Positions 59,563-64,000 of a stretch of 64,000 bases of DNA are shown here, piece after piece. The position numbers were made by a program, and so were the translations under genes. Numbering within the stretch: the first letter of the stretch is position 1; the number at the start of each line of letters is the position of its first letter. The notes under the pieces were generated by a model. It had not been told where the DNA came from, searched no databases, and saw only the letters and a program-made list of their open reading frames with translations. The stretch is from Owenia fusiformis (lineage: Eukaryota; Annelida; Polychaeta; Sabellida; Oweniidae), in contig CAIIXF020000010.1 in assembly GCA_903813345.2 (NCBI GenBank), forward strand, positions 18,427,181 to 18,491,180, read 5' to 3'.

Positions 59563-62500
59563 ATGCGGCTAGAAAAGTGCTATTTTTGCTCTTCTACAGT
59601 GTATCCTGGTCACGGAATACAATTTGTACGCAATGATTGTAAGGTGAGAATTGTTTTTAGTCAATAAACCATCATTTACATGAACCGTATCGCTTGTAAA
59701 TTTGATATGTATTTCTGTTTTTCTTGAAAATTCTAATATCGCCCATGAATATTTCAAAATCAAATGCAATTTAGCACGGACATCTAATACGTTCTTCGAA
59801 TTGCCCTGGAACTATATTTATACCAGGACTGGCATCCAGATCCAAGTATTTTTTAAGACCGCCGACTCTCGTTGGGCTATTTATCCCTATTGACTCAGTT
59901 GTTCATATAAATTTACGTACCTTAGATGCTTTGTAATCGACGTAGATAGAAAATATTGTTTCCTAAATTGTTCTGGAAAGCGATAATTATAACTAAATGT
60001 ACTTTGAACAGGTCGACTGACAAAAAAGCCGGGCTTCTGGCACGTCTCGTTCTCGCTCTCAAACAAAACGTGAAGAACGTGACGTCACTTCAGAATCATA
60101 GCATTCAAAATAAGTAGCGTTTAAATCCCAATACCATATGTAATATATCGGTGGGCTAGGGGGAGAATCCTCGCTAAGCACGCTGGAGGCCCGGGTTCGA
60201 ATCCCGTATTAGATCTTTTGTTTTTTTTCGAGGTCGTTATCTTCATCGTCTAGTTTACGAATACCAAATGTCGATGTGATGTTTTAATTGATAAATACGA
60301 ATTCCTTACACATTTCGTTATCTTATTGTGAAATAGCAAACTAAGAGATATCTTTACTCGCTAGGAATTAACATAATATTATTTGAAGTGATTTTAGAAA
60401 ATTTTGAAACCGCCATCTTGGTAATATTGATGACGTGATCACCATCGGTCAAGGTCAGGTCAAAAGTCATCCATCTTGCCATTTGCCCAGCGGATGGTTA
60501 CCAGTCGACAAAAAACGATGAAATCACGTTGAAAATAAAATATACACTTTAAAATTGAGGCTGATCGAATATGACAAGACTCCATTGAATACAGCTGTGC
60601 AATTTACAGTCACCAAGATGAGCTAATTTCGGAGAGATTCGGGAATTAAAAAAGGTAAGCACTTCCGGTTTCCCAACTTAAAAGTATTTGAAGTCCCAGA
60701 ATTTCGCCAGAAACATTCTCTCTGACTGTGCAATTTAGCTTCTTTTGAGAAAAGAAAGATATTTGACTGTTTCAATGAATTTTCCACGGACGTCAAGTAA
60801 GTTTCTGGCGAAAGCCGGAGCATAGATTATTTAAGAGGACTGGAAACAAGAATGACCTAGAGTCCATTTCACTGCTTCAGTTCGTCAGTAGAACGGCAAA
60901 AATAAGAAATTGGGAGACCATTGTGCAATAATATTTGGAAAAGTATATTCATAATGTACATGAATGACATTTGTATATCTTGGATTGCTTCTAGTTTGGC
61001 TTATAAAGTGTGTGGCCTCTTATATTTGGATGTTTCTCTGCCATGTTATTTTCAATAAGATTAACATGGCTGAAATTCTTCAAATTACAAGACGGCACAG
61101 GCTTATTGCACAAAAAACTAAAAAATCTGAAATATACAAATGTCATTCATGTACATTATAAATATACTTTTCCATATATTATTGCACAATAGTCTCCCAA
61201 TTTCTTATTTTTGCCGTTCTACTGACGAAATGAAGCAGTGAAATGGACTCTAGAGTGCTTATTGCACAAAAAACTAAAAAATCTGAAATATACAAATGTC
61301 ATTCATGTACATAATGAATATACTTTTCCATATATTATTGCACAATGGTCTCCTAATTTCTTATTTTTGCCGTTCTACTAACAAAATGAAGCAGTGAAAT
61401 GGACTCTACCTTTTTATTTCCCGAATCTCGCCTGAAATTAGCTCATCTTGGTGACTGTAACCTGTATATCTGTATTAATAGAGTCTTTTTGTATCGCATC
61501 TGCCTCAATTTTAAAGTTTTATTGGTATTTTTAATATGAATTCACTGTTTTTGTGGACTGGACGATTCAGCCAAGCAAATGGCAGCTGATCTGTTCAAAG
61601 TACTTTTAGTACTAATTATCGCAAATGACAATAATTTTGGAAACAATATTATACTTTGAATAGATTACTAAGCATCTAAGGTAAGTAAAACTGTAGATGA
61701 ACAACTTGGTCAATAGTGATAAATAGGCCAACACGAGTTGGCAGATTTGAAATAGACTGCCATCTTGTTTCCAGTCCTCTTTATAATCTATGCTCCAGCT
61801 TTCGCCAGAAACTTACTCGACGTCCGTGGAATTTTCAAAAGAATATGTGAAAATCCTACTTCAAAATTATGTTTATTATGGTAAATAAGTAAAATACACC
61901 ACGAACCGCATACCTAAATGTGCTATCTTCATCCTATGTCCTTCTACATTGTATCTGGTTGTTTTTATGTTCTTTTCATTCTTGTGTAATTTTTCGCTCA
62001 CTTTCTGCAATATATCTCATGATGCATAATCGTCTTTTATAATAGTAATGTGATAAAATTGATATCCCCCACTGACAACTGATTGACACATGTTAGATAT
62101 TGATATTCTGCACGGTCACGCATGCACATTTGAAGTAGGCGGACTCCACTCAGTCTCATATTTCATAAATTCATCACATGACATTGACAATGACAGATCA
62201 TGCATGATGGAAACACAAACATCATTCTGCCATAGTAAAAAAAATGTGAAATTCAGCTTACTGAATAAAGTAAGGATAACTTTGTATATTCTAAATGATC
62301 TGTCTTTACAGGAAAATTTATGGTTTGGAATATATTTTATCTAAAGAATTATTTTGGGAAGTATTGGTGCAATAGTTAGGAAGAAAATCATTTACAACAC
62401 TCACAGAAAAATTTTGGAAGAAACAACATGGTACAGAATAGATATCTACAAAACAACCTTCATTACATATTACGTACAGGTTACTGTTACTTATCCAAAA

Positions 62501-63604
62501 TCATGTTTAAAGTTATCTTAGACCTCATCAGAATAGAAGTATTGACACACATTAATAATTCAAAAGGTTCATGTAGATTTGATTTCTCAAAAATAAGCAA
62601 TCAGTGGACCTCAGTGAAAATAGTATGTTTAAAAAATAAGCTACTTTAGAGACCCAGTTTTTATCCATATGTAGATTTATTTATCAAGATTCTAGGAAAC
62701 CATTTGGAATTTTTACATTTTTTCATTCAACACACTAGTGCCAATATTTATCACTGTTTGCCCTGTTTATTTTAGATTGTTTGTGGTATGGCTAATGTGT
62801 GATCTCTTTTGATTCTTTTCCACAATGTTAGTTTTGAAGCATGAGCCTCAAAATTAACATGGCTGATGCTCTCAAAAATTCTTTATAGCATTTTGCAAAT
62901 GCTATCCGAAATAATCAAAAGTTAAATCTTAAAAATATGAATTTTGTTCAGTATCATTCATCAGAGACCTTTTTTCTCATTTTTGTGAAAGCAAATGAAC
63001 ACAGAGGCTTGAATGCACATACGCTGATTTATCAAAATACTAAATCATATTCATTATTAAAATGAAGAATAAAATAATAAACCAATTCATGAAGATGCTT
63101 TGTAATAATATTTCAGATTTTCCGGTTCTGTCGAGGGAAATGCCACAAAGCTTTCAAAAAGAAGAGGAATCCCAGGAAGACAAGATGGACGAAAGCTTTC
63201 CGTAAGGCAGCAGGAAAAGACTTGGCAGTTGACCCATCATTTGAATTTGAAAAACACAGAAATGTTCCAGTGAAATATGACAGAGCACTTTGGCAAAATA
63301 CTGGTATGTTTGTAATAAAATGGTAAATGGAAAACATTACATACCATAATAAACATCTGTCATATACAATCTTATAATAGAATTAATATTTTTAGTAATA
63401 GATGCTACCAAATTCATTCATTGATTCTCTTATAGTCTGATCAATCTGTGATTTCAGTCGAGGCTTTAAAAAAGGTCGAAACTATAAAGTTGAAGCGACA
63501 GGCCCAGTTTATAAAGAACAGACTGAAAGAAGGCAAGAGGTTGCGCAAAGTGGAAGACATACAGGAAGTCAAGAAGAACATTCATCTCATCAAATCACCA
63601 GCAG
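59563..63604 (+). CDS. RSL24D1: RSL24D1, 60S ribosome biogenesis factor (5' part)
   Basis: L24e-family protein (yeast Rlp24) that sits on pre-60S particles, recruits the AAA ATPase Drg1/SPATA5 type, and is later replaced by ribosomal protein L24. Exons are 59563-59643, 63117-63303 and 63458-63604; the last continues past its GT donor, off the window. [20 protein letters not shown] carries the first Cys pair (Cys6, Cys9) of the zinc ribbon, and [18 protein letters not shown] the second. Then come [20 protein letters not shown] and, in exon 3, [18 protein letters not shown] and [14 protein letters not shown], all matching the human protein. 138 codons are present; the human protein is about 163 aa. 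The final exon(s) are missing. Confidence 0.95.
60147..60222 (+). tRNA. tRNA-like sequence with perfect box B and T-tail
   Basis: GTGGGCTAGGGGGAGAATCC resembles box A, GCTAAGCACGCTGGAGGCC an anticodon region and variable loop, and GGGTTCGAATCCC is a perfect box B. CTTTTGTTTTTTTT follows, a Pol III-type terminator. The acceptor stem does not pair, so a pseudogene or SINE head is more likely than a working gene. It lies in the unmatched segment of the inverted duplication. Confidence 0.45.
61101..61408. repeat. Direct duplication, ~152-bp unit
   Basis: GCTTATTGCACAAAAAACTA starts at 61101 and again at 61257. Both run through TTTCTTATTTTTGCCGTTCT to GAAATGGACTCT. The duplication doubles one arm of the larger palindrome. 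Confidence 0.9.
61837..63116 (+). other. Distal part of RSL24D1 intron 1
   Basis: AT-rich; no exon or element I can support. Confidence 0.5.
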
Positions 63605-64000
63605 GTATGAACTACATAGTACATGTATTCCTCTTCAATGTACAGTGAAACCTGTTAAGTGGAACACCTCTATCTCATGATAAACTTAAGTCCTAACCAC
63701 AAATGATATTGCTTTACAAGAGTCCTGGCTAGCAGCACCATTTCTACCCTTTGTTTACAACTGTGATGCTGATGATTGATACATAATTTGATTGAAGTTA
63801 AATAGTAGCTGGGACAGAACAAGTCCCAAGTCTGTATATTCACTCTTATTTCTATTCCTTGGAGAAATCCCAACATAGAATTTTATTGGTTTTAATTAGA
63901 ACTTATTAGTTAAAGATAGTGAAACATTGATTCTGATTGGTCTACAATCAAAATTTGCCATTTGTGCAACAAATGTAACATTTTGATGTAATTAATAACA

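Larger units (their letters stand above)
59858..61836. repeat. Nested inverted duplication (~2 kb) in RSL24D1 intron 1
   Basis: Left blocks and their inverted partners: 59858-60013 with 61588-61752; 60549-60563 (CTTTAAAATTGAGGC) with about 61503-61517; 60601-60654 with 61409-61460 (CAAGATGAGCTAATTTC is complemented exactly); and 60859-60975 with 61137-61252 and again with 61294-61408. One block, 60777-60850, pairs out of order with 61764-61836. The order is that of a large palindrome with one displaced arm and an unmatched ~455-bp segment at about 60014-60470. Confidence 0.85.

Noticed and set aside
60964-61192. Two overlapping + strand ORFs with hydrophobic N-termini in RSL24D1 intron 1.
   Set aside because: They fall in the loop and arm of the inverted duplication, with no homology or splice support.

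Overview
The window is animal nuclear DNA, AT-rich and intron-rich. Genes have short exons with GT..AG introns that matched protein family by family when spliced by eye. The dense mix of small DNA transposons, G/C-run repeats, tRNA-like sequences and LINE fragments suggests a marine invertebrate (lophotrochozoan or basal deuterostome). The species cannot be fixed from sequence alone.

Five protein-coding genes account for the conserved coding sequence I can recognise. (1) The last three exons of ETHE1 (persulfide dioxygenase), + strand, 1-1325, with a long putative 3' UTR to about 4.2 kb. (2) A complete U2AF1 gene (small subunit of U2 snRNP auxiliary factor), - strand, 12464-4611, with two separate pairs of duplicated, apparently mutually exclusive exons. 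(3) A complete TM6SF gene (EXPERA-fold ER membrane protein), + strand, 12569-19626, head to head with U2AF1 across 104 bp. (4) A complete SHB/SHD-type SH2 adaptor, - strand, 59303-28116, with introns of about 23 kb and 4 kb. The 3' end of its coding sequence has expanded into a 13-copy minisatellite just downstream of the stop. (5) The first three exons of RSL24D1 (60S biogenesis factor), + strand, 59563-63604, head to head with the adaptor across 259 bp and running off the right edge.

The layout is ETHE1 > < U2AF1 | TM6SF > < SHB-like | RSL24D1 >. This gives two divergent promoters and two convergent gene ends. ETHE1 and U2AF1 have polyadenylation hexamers only 40 bp apart on opposite strands.

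The rest is intron and intergenic DNA with many elements whose ends can be read directly. Three have 5-bp target duplications (hAT5-like) inside TM6SF introns, two have 8-bp duplications (hAT), and one is a piggyBac derivative with TTAA ends and a transposase N-terminus remnant. There is also an inverted pair of TTAA elements around the last TM6SF exons, a decayed Tc1/mariner element, several short palindromic MITEs, and two 5'-truncated LINEs. RSL24D1 intron 1 holds a nested inverted duplication of about 2 kb. The items most worth following are the double exon duplication in U2AF1 and the coding-derived minisatellite of the SH2 adaptor.
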